NCBI RefSeq assembly: GCF_003182135.1 | Contig: NZ_QGTL01000012.1 | Location: 62,001 to 126,000, forward strand | Reading direction: 5' to 3' | Length of the DNA: 64,000 bases | From: Nocardia neocaledoniensis | GTDB taxonomy: Bacteria; Actinomycetota; Actinomycetes; Mycobacteriales; Mycobacteriaceae | Shown here: piece by piece, positions 1 through 8,922 of the stretch | Layout of the letters: every line of letters begins with the position of its first letter | How positions within the stretch are numbered: position 1 is the first letter of the stretch | Program-made: the position numbers and the translations under genes | Notes under the pieces: generated by a model | Told to the model about the DNA's origin: nothing | The model's database searches: none | What the model saw: only the letters and a program-made list of their open reading frames with translations

Positions 1-951
1 AAGTCACTGCTCGCCCACGCGGGCGACGGCGAGGCCGGGCGGGAAGCGGTGTTGTCCCTGGCCGGCCCGCTGGCCCGCTACACCGACCTGATCAGCAACC
101 AGGCCACCGACGCCTATCTGGAGTTCCAGCAGTACGTGGCCGCCGAGTCGGGCCGCGACGGCCAGGCGCTGATGGACGCGCTGCTCGACGGCACCCTGCC
201 CGCGGGCGGGCCGCACCTGTCGGTGGCCACCGCGCACGGCATCGGCGCCGACCGCACCACGCCGCTGCTCGTCGTCACCGCCGTCGTGCTCGAGCCTGCC
301 GAAACCCAGGGCGAGACAGCGCGGCTGGTGTCGGCGGCGGCCGCGCGGGTCGGCGTGAACGGATTGCGCACGCTGTCGGTGGTGCGTGGCGGCGAGATCG
401 TGGCCATTCCCGCGCTGGGCCGCGACGGATCGGCCGAGCAGCTGTGCGAACGGCTGCGCGCGATGCGGGCCGAGCTGGCCGCCGAGGGGATCTCGCTGGC
501 CGTCGGCGTGAGCACCGCGGTCACCGAGGTCGCTCAGATCCCGCGCGCCTACCGGCAGGCCCAGGCCGCGCTCGCGCTCCTGCCCGAGGACGGCGGCGTG
601 CTCGCGTTGCCGCAGCTCACCCCGTTCCGGTACCTGCTGCTGCGCGCCGACGACACCACCCGTCAGCTCGTGGACCCCCGCGTCGGCGCCGCACTGGCCG
701 ACGACCGCGCCCGCGGCGGCTCGCTCGCCGAGACCATCCGCGCCTTCGCCGCCGCCGACATGAACCTGCGCGAAGCGGCCGACACTCTGCGCATCCACCT
801 CAACACCGCCAAGTACCGGATCGGGCGCATCCAGGAACTCACCGGCCGCAATGTGCGCAGCGTCAACGATCTGGTCGAGCTGCTCGTGGCGATCGAACTG
901 CAGACCGGGCAGTCCGGACGGCCGGGCGCGGCTGTTATAAACGACGCATGA
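1..951 (+). CDS. PucR/CdaR-type transcriptional regulator, 5' end cut by window
   Basis: The reading frame is open from base 1, so the true start lies upstream and only the C-terminal ~316 residues are visible. The middle resembles the degenerate GGDEF-like domain of CdaR/PucR regulators. The last ~60 residues form the PucR C-terminal helix-turn-helix, recognisable by 'LREAADTLRIHLNT' and 'KYRIGRIQELTG'. Such proteins are cytoplasmic DNA-binding regulators, often of nitrogen or carbon catabolism. Its stop overlaps the hisI start (ATGA at 948-951), so the two are translationally coupled, although a histidine gene is not an obvious regulatory partner. The target is unknown. Confidence 0.8.
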   Translation, partial: KSLLAHAGDGEAGREAVLSLAGPLARYTDLISNQATDAYLEFQQYVAAESGRDGQALMDALLDGTLPAGGPHLSVATAHGIGADRTTPLLVVTAVVLEPAETQGETARLVSAAAARVGVNGLRTLSVVRGGEIVAIPALGRDGSAEQLCERLRAMRAELAAEGISLAVGVSTAVTEVAQIPRAYRQAQAALALLPEDGGVLALPQLTPFRYLLLRADDTTRQLVDPRVGAALADDRARGGSLAETIRAFAAADMNLREAADTLRIHLNTAKYRIGRIQELTGRNVRSVNDLVELLVAIELQTGQSGRPGAAVINDA

Positions 952-1292
952 GTCTGGATCCCGCCATCGCCGCACGTCTCAAGCGCAACGAGGCGGGCCT
1001 GGTCGCCGCCGTCGCGCAGGAGAAGTCGACCGGCGACGTGCTGATGATGGCCTGGATGGACGACGAGGCGCTGGCCCGCACCCTCGAAACCCGCAGGGGC
1101 ACCTACTATTCGCGCTCACGTCAGCAGTACTGGGTCAAGGGGGAGACCTCGGGCCACACCCAGTACGTGCACGAGGTGCGGCTGGACTGCGACGGCGACA
1201 CCGTGCTGCTGATCGTCGACCAGGAGGGCGCCGCGTGCCACACCGGCACGCACACCTGCTTCGACACCGACGTGCTGCTGGCCGCGGACTAG
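948..1292 (+). CDS. hisI: Phosphoribosyl-AMP cyclohydrolase (histidine biosynthesis)
   Basis: 114 aa, the usual size for stand-alone HisI. It hydrolyses 1-(5-phosphoribosyl)-AMP in the third step of cytoplasmic histidine synthesis. The metal-binding signature is intact: D80-C81-D82-x-D84 for magnesium, and C97-H-T-G followed by C104 for zinc. The conserved 'YYSRSRQQYWVKGETSGH' block is at residues 53-70. The ATG at 948 overlaps the upstream stop by 4 bp. The gene ends tail to tail with a MarR gene and the two share a CTAG whose strands give both stop codons. In mycobacteria hisI sits next to the same bcp/trp region, which supports the call. Confidence 0.95.
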   Translation: MSLDPAIAARLKRNEAGLVAAVAQEKSTGDVLMMAWMDDEALARTLETRRGTYYSRSRQQYWVKGETSGHTQYVHEVRLDCDGDTVLLIVDQEGAACHTGTHTCFDTDVLLAAD

Positions 1293-1765
1293 CAGCCCTC
1301 CTCGGCGAGCACGGCGTTCAGCCGCGTCGAGACCGTTTCCCCTAGGTCGGCCAGCTGGGCGATCTGGTCGGGGTCGAGCGCGTCCAGCACCAGCCTGCGC
1401 ACCGCGTCGACATAGCCCGGCGCGGCCGCCAGCACCATTTCGAATCCTTCGTCGGTGAGCACCGCGTTGACCCCGCGCCTGCCCGCCGTGCTGTCGCGGC
1501 GCGCCCAGCCGAGTCGTTCCAGCTTGGACACCACGTGCGAGAGTCGCGATAGCGACGCATTTGCTTTGTGGGCGAGATCACTCAGCTGCAGTCGGTGCCC
1601 AGGTTCCTCCGACAGCAGGCTGAGCACCCGGAACTCGAAGTGCGTCAGTCCGGATTCGCGCTGCAGCCGGGTATCGAGCGCGCCGGGAATCCGGGCCATG
1701 AGCGCGACGATCGCCTGCCACGCGCGCTGTTCCACGGGGTCGAGCCACTGAGCGCTCACCGGCAC
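1289..1765 (-). CDS. MarR family transcriptional regulator
   Basis: 158 aa with a winged helix at roughly residues 40-110, including 'ANASLSRLSHVVSKLERLG' and 'GRRGVNAVLTDEG', typical of MarR repressors that bind DNA as dimers and respond to small ligands. The start is GTG at 1765; a second GTG at 1759 is possible. The gene stands alone: hisI converges on it, and 141 bp separate it from the next upstream minus-strand gene's stop. No clear dyad is seen in front of it. The ligand and targets cannot be inferred. Confidence 0.85.
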   Translation of the reverse strand: MPVSAQWLDPVEQRAWQAIVALMARIPGALDTRLQRESGLTHFEFRVLSLLSEEPGHRLQLSDLAHKANASLSRLSHVVSKLERLGWARRDSTAGRRGVNAVLTDEGFEMVLAAAPGYVDAVRRLVLDALDPDQIAQLADLGETVSTRLNAVLAEEGC

Positions 1766-1906
1766 TGCCTCATGGCCGGACGACAGGACTGGTGTACTGG
1801 GGCGCGCACCCGACCGAGTTTGCCACGACGTCGCTGTGGCGTCCGCGAGTTGGCGGCGGTCGTGAGGTCACTCACAGCACCGCGCGGCGGACTATCGCGC
1901 GTGCGG

Positions 1907-2467
1907 CTACTCGGCGGGCGTGATCGGCGGCTCGGGGACCTGCACCGCCTTGGCGGCCTTGCGGCGGTTGAGGCCGCGCTTGCCCATGAGCGCGAGTACC
2001 GCCAGGAAGATCACCCCGGCCAGCAGGGCGCCGACGAGGCAGGCGCCGCGGAAGGCGGGCGCGTCGACGTCGAGGATGCGCTGACCGGCGTGCGCGGCGT
2101 TGTTGCCGCCCAGCACGATGGTCAGCGTCATGAGATTGGGGATCGCGCCGACCAGGGCGATGACGACCGCGGCGCCCGCGATGAACTTGCCGCCCTTGCG
2201 TTTCCACATGCGAACGGCCAGCAACAGCAACAGCAGGGGCACCAGCGTGAAGACCAGCCCGTAGACCAGGCCCCACCAGATGCCGGAGGAGAAGCTGCCG
2301 TGCACCATCGAGCCGATGCGCTGTGCCCACCAGCGCGGAATGAACGACGCGAGAACGAAATAGGCGATCACCAGCACGATCGCCGTGGCGACCGTGATGA
2401 TCGCCCGATTCCGCCACACGACGGCCGTGGACTTCTGACCGTTCGACTGCACCTCGCCGGTTGTCAT
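1907..2467 (-). CDS. Four-helix membrane protein of unknown function
   Basis: 186 aa with hydrophobic segments at about 21-43, 62-85, 95-120 and 140-161, and a basic cytoplasmic tail. No enzymatic motif is visible. I chose ATG at 2467 although the frame is open further upstream, because a TACCCT -10 hexamer lies 6 nt before it (2474-2479), the spacing of a leaderless transcript, and because upstream codons look like intergenic sequence. It lies downstream of bcp on the same strand with 70 bp between. It may be a small permease-like protein, but the sequence does not show a substrate. Confidence 0.7.
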   Translation of the reverse strand: MTTGEVQSNGQKSTAVVWRNRAIITVATAIVLVIAYFVLASFIPRWWAQRIGSMVHGSFSSGIWWGLVYGLVFTLVPLLLLLLAVRMWKRKGGKFIAGAAVVIALVGAIPNLMTLTIVLGGNNAAHAGQRILDVDAPAFRGACLVGALLAGVIFLAVLALMGKRGLNRRKAAKAVQVPEPPITPAE

Positions 2468-2537
2468 GTCCCCAGGGTAGAGGCGGGTACGCCGCCGGGC
2501 GCCGATCCGGCGCCCGGCGTTTTCCGCGCGGGGCCCG

Positions 2538-3008
2538 CTATTCGGTGGCGTTCGCGCGCTCGCGCAGGAAGGCCAGCGCCTCGTCGGCGTGCACGGCGGC
2601 GCGCAGCTCACCGGTGACGATCTTCAGAATGGTGCCGTCGGTATCGATGACGAAGGTGTGCCGCTTGACCGGGGCGAGCTTGCCGAGCAGTCCGCGCTTG
2701 ACGCCGAAGGCCGCGGCCACCGCGCCGTCGGCGTCGGACAGCACCGGGTACTCGAGCCGCTGCTTGGCGGCGAACCCGGCCTGCACCTCGGCGCTGTCGG
2801 TGCTGATGCCGGCGCACGAGGCGCCCACCGCGGCGAATTCGGCGCTCAGATCACGGAAGTGGCAGGCCTCGGCCGTGCACACCGGGGTGTTCGCGGCGGG
2901 ATAGAAGAACAACACGAGGGGGCCGTCGGCGAGCAAGCTGTCGAGCGTGCGGAGCTGGGCGGACTGGTCGGGGAGCGCGAACTGGGGAGCGCGCTGGCCT
3001 GGCTGCAT
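2538..3008 (-). CDS. bcp: Thioredoxin-dependent peroxiredoxin, Bcp family
   Basis: 156 aa from ATG 3008; an in-frame GTG at 3017 would add three residues, but an AGGGTG ribosome site fits the ATG better. Bcp/PrxQ enzymes reduce hydrogen peroxide and organic peroxides in the cytoplasm using thioredoxin. The peroxidatic cysteine C44 in 'TPVCTAEACHF' and the resolving cysteine C49 have the C-x4-C spacing of the two-cysteine Bcp subgroup. Mycobacteria have bcpB at the same place beside hisI and trpE. The thioredoxin encoded at 28.4 kb is a plausible reductant, but that is inference. Confidence 0.92.
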   Translation of the reverse strand: MQPGQRAPQFALPDQSAQLRTLDSLLADGPLVLFFYPAANTPVCTAEACHFRDLSAEFAAVGASCAGISTDSAEVQAGFAAKQRLEYPVLSDADGAVAAAFGVKRGLLGKLAPVKRHTFVIDTDGTILKIVTGELRAAVHADEALAFLRERANATE

Positions 3009-3113
3009 GGTCGTCACCCTAGTGACAGGGCCGGTCCGACGAAAGATCCCCGTCCGCCCGCGAACGGGGATCTGTTCGGGTGCTCGGTGCCGCCCCCGAC
3101 GGACTGCGCCGGG

Positions 3114-3389
3114 CTAGCGCTGCAGCAGCGCCGCGATCTCGGGATTGCGGATCTCCATCACGTCGAGGATGCCGTGCACGCGCAACATCGGCTCGAGCTC
3201 CCGGATGCGGTCGCGGTGCCCGGCGTATTCCACCGGGAAACGCTTCTCGTCCAGGTCTTCCATGGCCTTGGCGTAGGTGACGAAAGACGTCAGCGCGCTC
3301 GCCGCGGACATTTGACCGGGACCGTAGTGCTGCTGCGACGGGGCGACCATCCGGCCGTCCTGTGCGCCCTGGTGCGAGGGGTACAACAT
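3114..3389 (-). CDS. Small hypothetical protein
   Basis: 91 aa with no motif that I recognise. The N-terminal third is rich in Gln, Tyr, Pro and Gly; the rest is a charged, helix-forming region ending in 'NPEIAALLQR'. I chose ATG 3389 because GAGAGGAG lies directly upstream, whereas an earlier in-frame ATG at 3425 has no ribosome site. The gene is divergent from trpE across about 134 bp and might share its promoter region. The codon pattern is ordinary for the window, so I consider it real, but the function is unknown. Confidence 0.6.
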   Translation of the reverse strand: MLYPSHQGAQDGRMVAPSQQHYGPGQMSAASALTSFVTYAKAMEDLDEKRFPVEYAGHRDRIRELEPMLRVHGILDVMEIRNPEIAALLQR

Positions 3390-3523
3390 TGCTCCTCTCG
3401 GAAAGGGGATTACCGCATGCGACATGGAACGCGCGCGAGTGTAGTGATGGCGATCACCCCGGGTCGCGGCGCGGGGGTCGGGCCAGCGCGCGGGTGCCGC
3501 GCCGCGCCTGGGATGATGGGGAA

Positions 3524-5062
3524 ATGCAGGGCGCGTCGACACCAACCACCACGACCCGCGACCAGTTCCGGCTGCTCGCCGCCGAACACCGGGTGGTCCC
3601 GGTGACCCGAAAGGTGCTGGCGGACTCCGAAACTCCGCTCTCGGCCTACCGGAAGCTGGCCGACGACCGGCCGGGCACCTTCCTGTTCGAGTCCGCCGAG
3701 AACGGGCGATCGTGGTCGCGCTGGTCGTTCATCGGCGCGGGCAGCCCGTCGGCGCTCACCGTCGTCGACGGCGAGGCGGCCTGGCTGGGCGCGGTGCCCG
3801 CCGACGCCCCGTCCGGTGGCGATCCGCTGCGCGCGCTGCACGAGACCCTCGAGCTCCTGCGCACCGAACGCCTGCCCGGCCTGCCGCCGCTGACCGGCGG
3901 CCTGGTCGGCTACCTCGGCTACGACGCGGTGCGCCGGATCGAGCGCCTGCCCGAGCTGGCCGACGACGACCTGGCACTGCCGGAGCTGGTGCTCATGCTG
4001 GCCACCGACCTGGCCGCGTTCGACCACCACGAGGGCGCGATCACCCTCATCGCCAACGCGGTGAACTGGAACGGCACCGACGAGAACGCCGACGCCGCGT
4101 ACGACGACGCCGTGGCGCGCCTGGACCGGATGACCGCCGCGCTGGCCGCTCCCGCGCCCTCGACCGTGTCGGTGTTCGACCAGCCGGAGCCGCAGTTCCT
4201 GCGCCGCCGCACCACCGAGGAGTTCGGCGCGGGCGTGCGCAGGCTGATCAAGGAGATCGAGGCGGGCGAGGCCTTCCAGGTGGTGCTCTCGCAGCGCTTC
4301 GAGATGGACTACAGCGGGTCGCCGCTGGCGGTCTACCGGATGCTGCGCGCCTCCAACCCGAGCCCGTACATGTACCTGATGCACATCCCCGACGGCGACG
4401 GCGGCACCGCGTTCTCCATCGTCGGGTCCAGCCCCGAATCGCTGGTCACCGTGAAGGACGGGATCGCCACGACGCACCCGATCGCGGGCACCCGCTGGCG
4501 CGGGGCGAGCGCCGAGGACGACATCCTGCTCGAGAAGGACCTGCTGGCCGACGAGAAGGAGAACGCCGAGCACCTGATGCTCGTCGACCTCGGGCGCAAC
4601 GACCTGGGCCGGGTGTGCCGCCCCGGCACCGTGCGGGTGACCCAGTACCGCCACGTCGAGCGCTACAGCCACGTGATGCACCTGGTCTCCACGGTGTCCG
4701 GTCAGCTCGCCGAGGGCAAGATCGCGCTCGACGCCGTGCAGGCCTGCTTCCCGGCGGGCACGCTCTCGGGCGCGCCCAAGGTGCGGGCGATGGAACTCAT
4801 CGAGGAGCTCGAACCCACGCGGCGCGGCATCTACGGCGGCGTCGTCGGCTACCTCGACTTCGCCGGTGACGCCGACACCGCCATCGCCATCCGCACCGCG
4901 CTGCTCAAGGACGGCACCGCCTACGTGCAGGCCGGCGCGGGCGTCGTCGCCGACTCCGACCCGGTCTACGAGGACACCGAGGCCCGCAACAAGGCCATGG
5001 CGGTGCTCAAGGCGATCGCCGCCGCGCAGACCCTGCGGACCTACGAGGGCGGCGTCGAGTGA
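3524..5062 (+). CDS. trpE: Anthranilate synthase component I
   Basis: 512 aa. It converts chorismate to anthranilate with ammonia supplied by the TrpG amidotransferase, which is not in this window. The chorismate-binding fold is complete, with 'HPIAGTRWRG', 'LVDLGRNDLGRVCRPGTV', 'FPAGTLSGAPKVRAMELI' and 'GIYGGVVGYLDF'. The N-terminal 'TFLFESAENG' corresponds to the LLES-type tryptophan feedback site, suggesting allosteric inhibition by tryptophan. ATG 3524 follows GGGGAA. No leader ORF with tandem Trp codons is visible upstream. The stop overlaps the next gene's GTG start (GTGA at 5059-5062). Confidence 0.97.
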   Translation: MQGASTPTTTTRDQFRLLAAEHRVVPVTRKVLADSETPLSAYRKLADDRPGTFLFESAENGRSWSRWSFIGAGSPSALTVVDGEAAWLGAVPADAPSGGDPLRALHETLELLRTERLPGLPPLTGGLVGYLGYDAVRRIERLPELADDDLALPELVLMLATDLAAFDHHEGAITLIANAVNWNGTDENADAAYDDAVARLDRMTAALAAPAPSTVSVFDQPEPQFLRRRTTEEFGAGVRRLIKEIEAGEAFQVVLSQRFEMDYSGSPLAVYRMLRASNPSPYMYLMHIPDGDGGTAFSIVGSSPESLVTVKDGIATTHPIAGTRWRGASAEDDILLEKDLLADEKENAEHLMLVDLGRNDLGRVCRPGTVRVTQYRHVERYSHVMHLVSTVSGQLAEGKIALDAVQACFPAGTLSGAPKVRAMELIEELEPTRRGIYGGVVGYLDFAGDADTAIAIRTALLKDGTAYVQAGAGVVADSDPVYEDTEARNKAMAVLKAIAAAQTLRTYEGGVE

Positions 5063-5757
5063 GCGAGGAACCCGCCGCGACACCGGCCCCCGTGCGGGCC
5101 GCCAAGCCGGTCGTCTCGGTGGCGCTGCTGGCGCTGGCCGCGGCGGGCCTGTGGGTGTCCTCGCGGATGACCTGGGTGACCGTGCACTCCGCCGACGGGC
5201 TCACCGAACCCCGCACCGACGACCTCGACGGCGCCACCTGGTTCGGCGCGCTCACCCCGCTGGCGCTGGTGCTCGTCGCCGCGATCGCGGCGGTGTTCGC
5301 GGTCAAGGGCGTGCTGCGGCAGCTGCTCGGCGTGGTGATCGCGGTGGTCGCCGCGGTCGCCGCGGTGCCCGGCTTCGCGCTGGCCGCCGGGGCGGGCCGG
5401 ACCGAGGAGCGCGCGGGCACCCTGGCCGAGCTGCCGGTCCGCGCGGTCGTCAGCGGCGCCGATGTGCACCTGGCGCCCGCGATCCTGTCGATCGTGGCGG
5501 CATGCTGCGCGCTGATCGCCGGCGTGCTGCTGACCCGCAGGCCCGGCGAGAGCAGTCAGCTCTCGGGCAAGTACGACAACCCGGTGTTCCGCCGCGCCGA
5601 CGCCAGCGCGCAGGTGAGCAAGCGGCGCGACGAGACCGGGACCGCCGCACCGCTGTCGGATCGGGTGCTGTGGGACGCCCTCGACGCGGGCACCGACCCC
5701 ACCGACACCCCCGAGGGACCCGACGACGACGGCACGTCGCCTGGCCGCAGGCCGTGA
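5059..5757 (+). CDS. Trp-region conserved membrane protein (TIGR02234-like)
   Basis: 232 aa with about four membrane segments (near residues 15-37, 67-88, 90-112 and 133-157) and a charged, Asp/Glu-rich C-terminal tail. It matches in position and layout the membrane protein between trpE and trpC in mycobacteria and relatives. GTG 5059 overlaps trpE's stop by 4 bp, so translation is coupled. Its biochemical role is unknown; conserved linkage with tryptophan genes suggests a part in tryptophan or precursor handling, which is inference. Confidence 0.85.
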   Translation: MSEEPAATPAPVRAAKPVVSVALLALAAAGLWVSSRMTWVTVHSADGLTEPRTDDLDGATWFGALTPLALVLVAAIAAVFAVKGVLRQLLGVVIAVVAAVAAVPGFALAAGAGRTEERAGTLAELPVRAVVSGADVHLAPAILSIVAACCALIAGVLLTRRPGESSQLSGKYDNPVFRRADASAQVSKRRDETGTAAPLSDRVLWDALDAGTDPTDTPEGPDDDGTSPGRRP

Positions 5758-5929
5758 CCCGCCGCAGCTCCACCGTGGTGACCCCGGCCCGCCGGGCGCC
5801 AGTGACGCCCGGCACCCCCGCCGCAGAGACACGGGCGGCGGCCATTTATTCTTGTCCAGCATCGGTGAGACAGCGCCTGAGGGGACTCTCAGGTGAGAAG
5901 TTCGTCTCCCCAGAAAGGATTCGAGCCAG

Positions 5930-6751
5930 ATGACGGTACTCGACTCGATTCTCGACGGGGTTCGGGCGGATGTTGCCGCTCGCGAAGCCCTCCTCGATTT
6001 TCAGGCGATCAAAGCCGCAGCGGCCGCCGCCAAGGCGCCGCTGAACGCCGCAGCCGCGTTGCACGAGGACGGGATCGGTGTCATCGCCGAGGTGAAGCGT
6101 GCCAGCCCCTCCAAGGGCGCGCTGGCCGACATCCCGGACCCGGCCGTCCTGGCCAAGGCCTACGAAGACGGTGGCGCCCGCATCATCAGCGTGCTCACCG
6201 AGGGCCGCCGCTTCGGTGGCTCCCTCGACGACCTCGACGCAGTCCGCGCCGCCGTGAACATCCCGGTCCTGCGCAAGGACTTCGTCGTCGGCCCGTACCA
6301 GATCCACGAGGCCCGCGCGCACGGCGCCGACGTGATCCTGCTGATCGTGGCCGCGCTCGAGCAGGACGTGCTGTCCTCGCTCATCGACCGCACCGAATCA
6401 CTGGGCATGACCGCTCTCGTGGAAGTGCACACCGAGGAGGAGGCCGACCGCGCGCTGGAAGCGGGCGCGTCGGTGATCGGCGTCAACGCCCGCAACCTCA
6501 AGACCCTCGAGGTCGATCGCGACGTGTTCGCGCGGATCGCGCCCGGCCTGCCCTCGGAGGTCATCCGGGTGGCCGAGTCCGGCATCCGCGGCACCGCCGA
6601 CCTGCTGGCCTACGCCGGCGCGGGCGCCGATGCGGTGCTCGTCGGCGAGGGCCTGGTGACCAGCGGCAACCCGCGTGCCGCGGTGTCGGAGCTGGTGACC
6701 GCCGGTACCCACCCGTCCTGCCCGAAGCCGGCCCGGCGGAGCATCCGGTGA
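5930..6751 (+). CDS. trpC: Indole-3-glycerol phosphate synthase
   Basis: 273 aa. It closes the indole ring of CdRP to indole-3-glycerol phosphate, releasing CO2. The TIM-barrel motifs are present: 'VIAEVKRASPSKG' with the catalytic lysine, 'VLRKDFVVGPYQIHEARA', and 'AESGIRG' in the phosphate-binding end. ATG 5930 follows AGAAAGGA. It is separated from the membrane gene by 172 bp that contain a short hairpin (CCTGAG/CTCAGG, 5876-5893), so a separate promoter or processing site may be present. Its stop overlaps trpB's start by 4 bp. Confidence 0.96.
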   Translation: MTVLDSILDGVRADVAAREALLDFQAIKAAAAAAKAPLNAAAALHEDGIGVIAEVKRASPSKGALADIPDPAVLAKAYEDGGARIISVLTEGRRFGGSLDDLDAVRAAVNIPVLRKDFVVGPYQIHEARAHGADVILLIVAALEQDVLSSLIDRTESLGMTALVEVHTEEEADRALEAGASVIGVNARNLKTLEVDRDVFARIAPGLPSEVIRVAESGIRGTADLLAYAGAGADAVLVGEGLVTSGNPRAAVSELVTAGTHPSCPKPARRSIR

Positions 6752-8007
6752 GCGCCCTGCCCCAGGCCAGTGCCGGCGTCGCCCAGCACAGCGACTACGA
6801 GCCCGACGCGGGCGGCCACTTCGGCGTCTACGGCGGACGACACGTCCCCGAGGCGCTGATGGCGGTGATCGAGGAGGTCACCGCCGAGTACGACAAGGTC
6901 CGCACCGACCACGGTTTCCTCGACGAGCTCGACCGCCTCCAGCGCGACTACACCGGCCGGCCCTCGCCGGTCTTCGAGTGCGCCAACCTGGCCGAGCACG
7001 CCGGGGGAGCGCGCATCTTCCTCAAGCGCGAGGACCTCAACCACACCGGCTCGCACAAGATCAACAACGTGCTCGGGCAGGCGCTGCTGGCCAAGCGGAT
7101 GGGCAAGACCCGCGTCATCGCCGAGACCGGCGCGGGTCAGCACGGCGTGGCCACCGCGACCGCGTGCGCCCTGCTCGGCCTGGACTGCGTGATCTACATG
7201 GGCGCCGTCGACACCGCCCGCCAGGCGCTGAACGTGGCCAGGATGCGGCTGCTCGGTGCCGAGGTCGTCTCGGTGACCACCGGCTCGCAGACCCTCAAGG
7301 ACGCCATCAACGAGGCGCTGCGCGACTGGGTCTCGAACGCCGACGACACCTACTACTGCTTCGGCACCGCCGCGGGCCCGCATCCGTTCCCGCTGATGGT
7401 GCGCGATTTCCAGCGCATCATCGGGATCGAGGCGCGCGAGCAGATCACCGAGCGCGCGGGCAGGCTGCCCGACGCGGTCGTGGCCTGCGTCGGCGGCGGC
7501 TCCAACGCCATCGGCATCTTCCACGCCTTCATCCCCGACGCGGGTGTCCGGCTGATCGGCTACGAGGCCGCAGGCGACGGCGTCGAGACCGGACGGCACG
7601 CGGCCACCTTCACCGGCGGCACCCCCGGCGCGTTCCAGGGCGCGTACTCGTACCTGCTCCAGGACGAGGACGGCCAGACCATCGAATCGCATTCGATCTC
7701 GGCCGGGCTCGACTACCCGGGCGTCGGCCCCGAGCACGCCCACCTCAAGGACATCGGCCGCGCCGAGTACGCGCCGATCACCGACACCGAGGCGATGGAC
7801 GCGCTGCTGTTGCTCTCGCGCTCGGAGGGCATCATCCCGGCGATCGAGTCCGCGCACGCGGTGGCCGGTGCGCTGAAGCTGGGCAAGGAGCTCGGCGAGG
7901 GCGCGATCATCCTGGTCAACCTGTCCGGTCGCGGCGACAAGGACATGGACACCGCGGGCCACTGGTTCGGCCTGTTCGACGACGACGCCGAGGAGCACGA
8001 GAAGTGA
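6748..8007 (+). CDS. trpB: Tryptophan synthase beta chain
   Basis: 419 aa. It makes tryptophan from indole and serine with pyridoxal phosphate. The PLP lysine is K104 in 'HTGSHKINN'; 'VGGGSNAIGIF' is the phosphate-binding glycine loop. The TrpA partner is immediately downstream. GTG 6748 overlaps the trpC stop (GTGA), and its own stop overlaps trpA's GTG in the same way, so trpC-trpB-trpA form a tightly coupled operon. Length and motifs are those of the classical TrpB1 type. Confidence 0.97.
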   Translation: MSALPQASAGVAQHSDYEPDAGGHFGVYGGRHVPEALMAVIEEVTAEYDKVRTDHGFLDELDRLQRDYTGRPSPVFECANLAEHAGGARIFLKREDLNHTGSHKINNVLGQALLAKRMGKTRVIAETGAGQHGVATATACALLGLDCVIYMGAVDTARQALNVARMRLLGAEVVSVTTGSQTLKDAINEALRDWVSNADDTYYCFGTAAGPHPFPLMVRDFQRIIGIEAREQITERAGRLPDAVVACVGGGSNAIGIFHAFIPDAGVRLIGYEAAGDGVETGRHAATFTGGTPGAFQGAYSYLLQDEDGQTIESHSISAGLDYPGVGPEHAHLKDIGRAEYAPITDTEAMDALLLLSRSEGIIPAIESAHAVAGALKLGKELGEGAIILVNLSGRGDKDMDTAGHWFGLFDDDAEEHEK

Positions 8008-8804
8008 GTCAGCAGTCTCGTCTCGCGAACACGTTCGCGGCGGCGCGTGGCGAGGGCAGGGCCGCCCTGATCGGCTACCTGCCCGCGGGCTACCCCGACC
8101 TGGCCGGGTCCATCGAGGTCTGCCGGACCATGGTCGAGGCCGGCTGCGACATCATCGAGGTCGGCGTCGCCTACTCCGACCCGGTGATGGACGGCCCGAC
8201 CATCCAGGCCGCCGCCGAGCAGGCGCTGCGCGGCGGCGTGCGGGTGCGCGACGTGTTCTCCGTCGTCGAGGCGATCACCGCCGCCGGCGGGCAGGCCGTG
8301 GTCATGAGTTACTGGAACCCGGTGCTCAAGTACGGCGTCGACACCTTCGCCCGCGACCTGGCCGCGGCCGGTGGCGCCGGGATCATCACGCCCAACCTGA
8401 TCCCCGACGAGGCCGACGACTGGTTCGTCGCCTCGGCCACGCACAACCTCGACCGCATCTTCCTCGTCGCGCCGTCCTCCACCGAGGAACGCCTGGTGAA
8501 GACGCTCGAGGCGTCGCGCGGATTCATCTACGCCGCCTCCACCATGGGCGTCACCGGCGCGCGCGACGCGGTCTCCTCGGCCGCCCCCGCGCTGTGTGCC
8601 CGCATCCGTGCGCATTCCGACATCCCGATCGGCGTCGGCCTCGGCGTGCGCTCCGGGGCCCAGGCCGCCGAGATCGCCGCCTACGCCGACGGCGTGATCG
8701 TCGGCTCGGCCCTGGTCACGGCCGCCGCCGAGGGTCTGGACGCGGTCCGCGCGCTGACCTCGGAGCTGGCCGAGGGCGTGCGCTCGGCGACCGTCCGCTC
8801 CTAG
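8004..8804 (+). CDS. trpA: Tryptophan synthase alpha chain
   Basis: 266 aa. It cleaves indole-3-glycerol phosphate to indole and glyceraldehyde-3-phosphate, passing indole to TrpB through the complex tunnel. The catalytic glutamate E52 and aspartate are in 'IIEVGVAYSDPVMDGPTIQ'; the phosphate loop includes 'GVGLGVRSG'. GTG 8004 overlaps the trpB stop by 4 bp. A GC-rich hairpin right after the stop probably ends the trp operon before lgt. Confidence 0.97.
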   Translation: MSQQSRLANTFAAARGEGRAALIGYLPAGYPDLAGSIEVCRTMVEAGCDIIEVGVAYSDPVMDGPTIQAAAEQALRGGVRVRDVFSVVEAITAAGGQAVVMSYWNPVLKYGVDTFARDLAAAGGAGIITPNLIPDEADDWFVASATHNLDRIFLVAPSSTEERLVKTLEASRGFIYAASTMGVTGARDAVSSAAPALCARIRAHSDIPIGVGLGVRSGAQAAEIAAYADGVIVGSALVTAAAEGLDAVRALTSELAEGVRSATVRS

Positions 8805-8811
8805 TGGTGCC

Positions 8812-8849
8812 CCGAGCCCGTCCCGCCGACACGCGGGGCGGGCTCTCGG
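8812..8849 (+). terminator. Hairpin after trpA
   Basis: An imperfect inverted repeat, CCGAGCCCGTCCCGC against GCGGGGCGGGCTCTCGG, starts 8 nt after the trpA stop. There is no long T run, as is common for high-GC actinobacterial terminators. It separates the trp operon from lgt, which has its own -10 element. Confidence 0.6.
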
Positions 8850-8922
8850 CTGTCACCGTCGCGGCATCCGCCGTCAGGGTCGCGGCCACGCGGCGGTAAG
8901 GGCGTCCACTAGCCTGGTGGCC

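Noticed and set aside
3390..3523. A Trp-rich leader peptide and attenuator before trpE
   Set aside because: No short ORF with tandem TGG codons and no convincing alternative stems are present.
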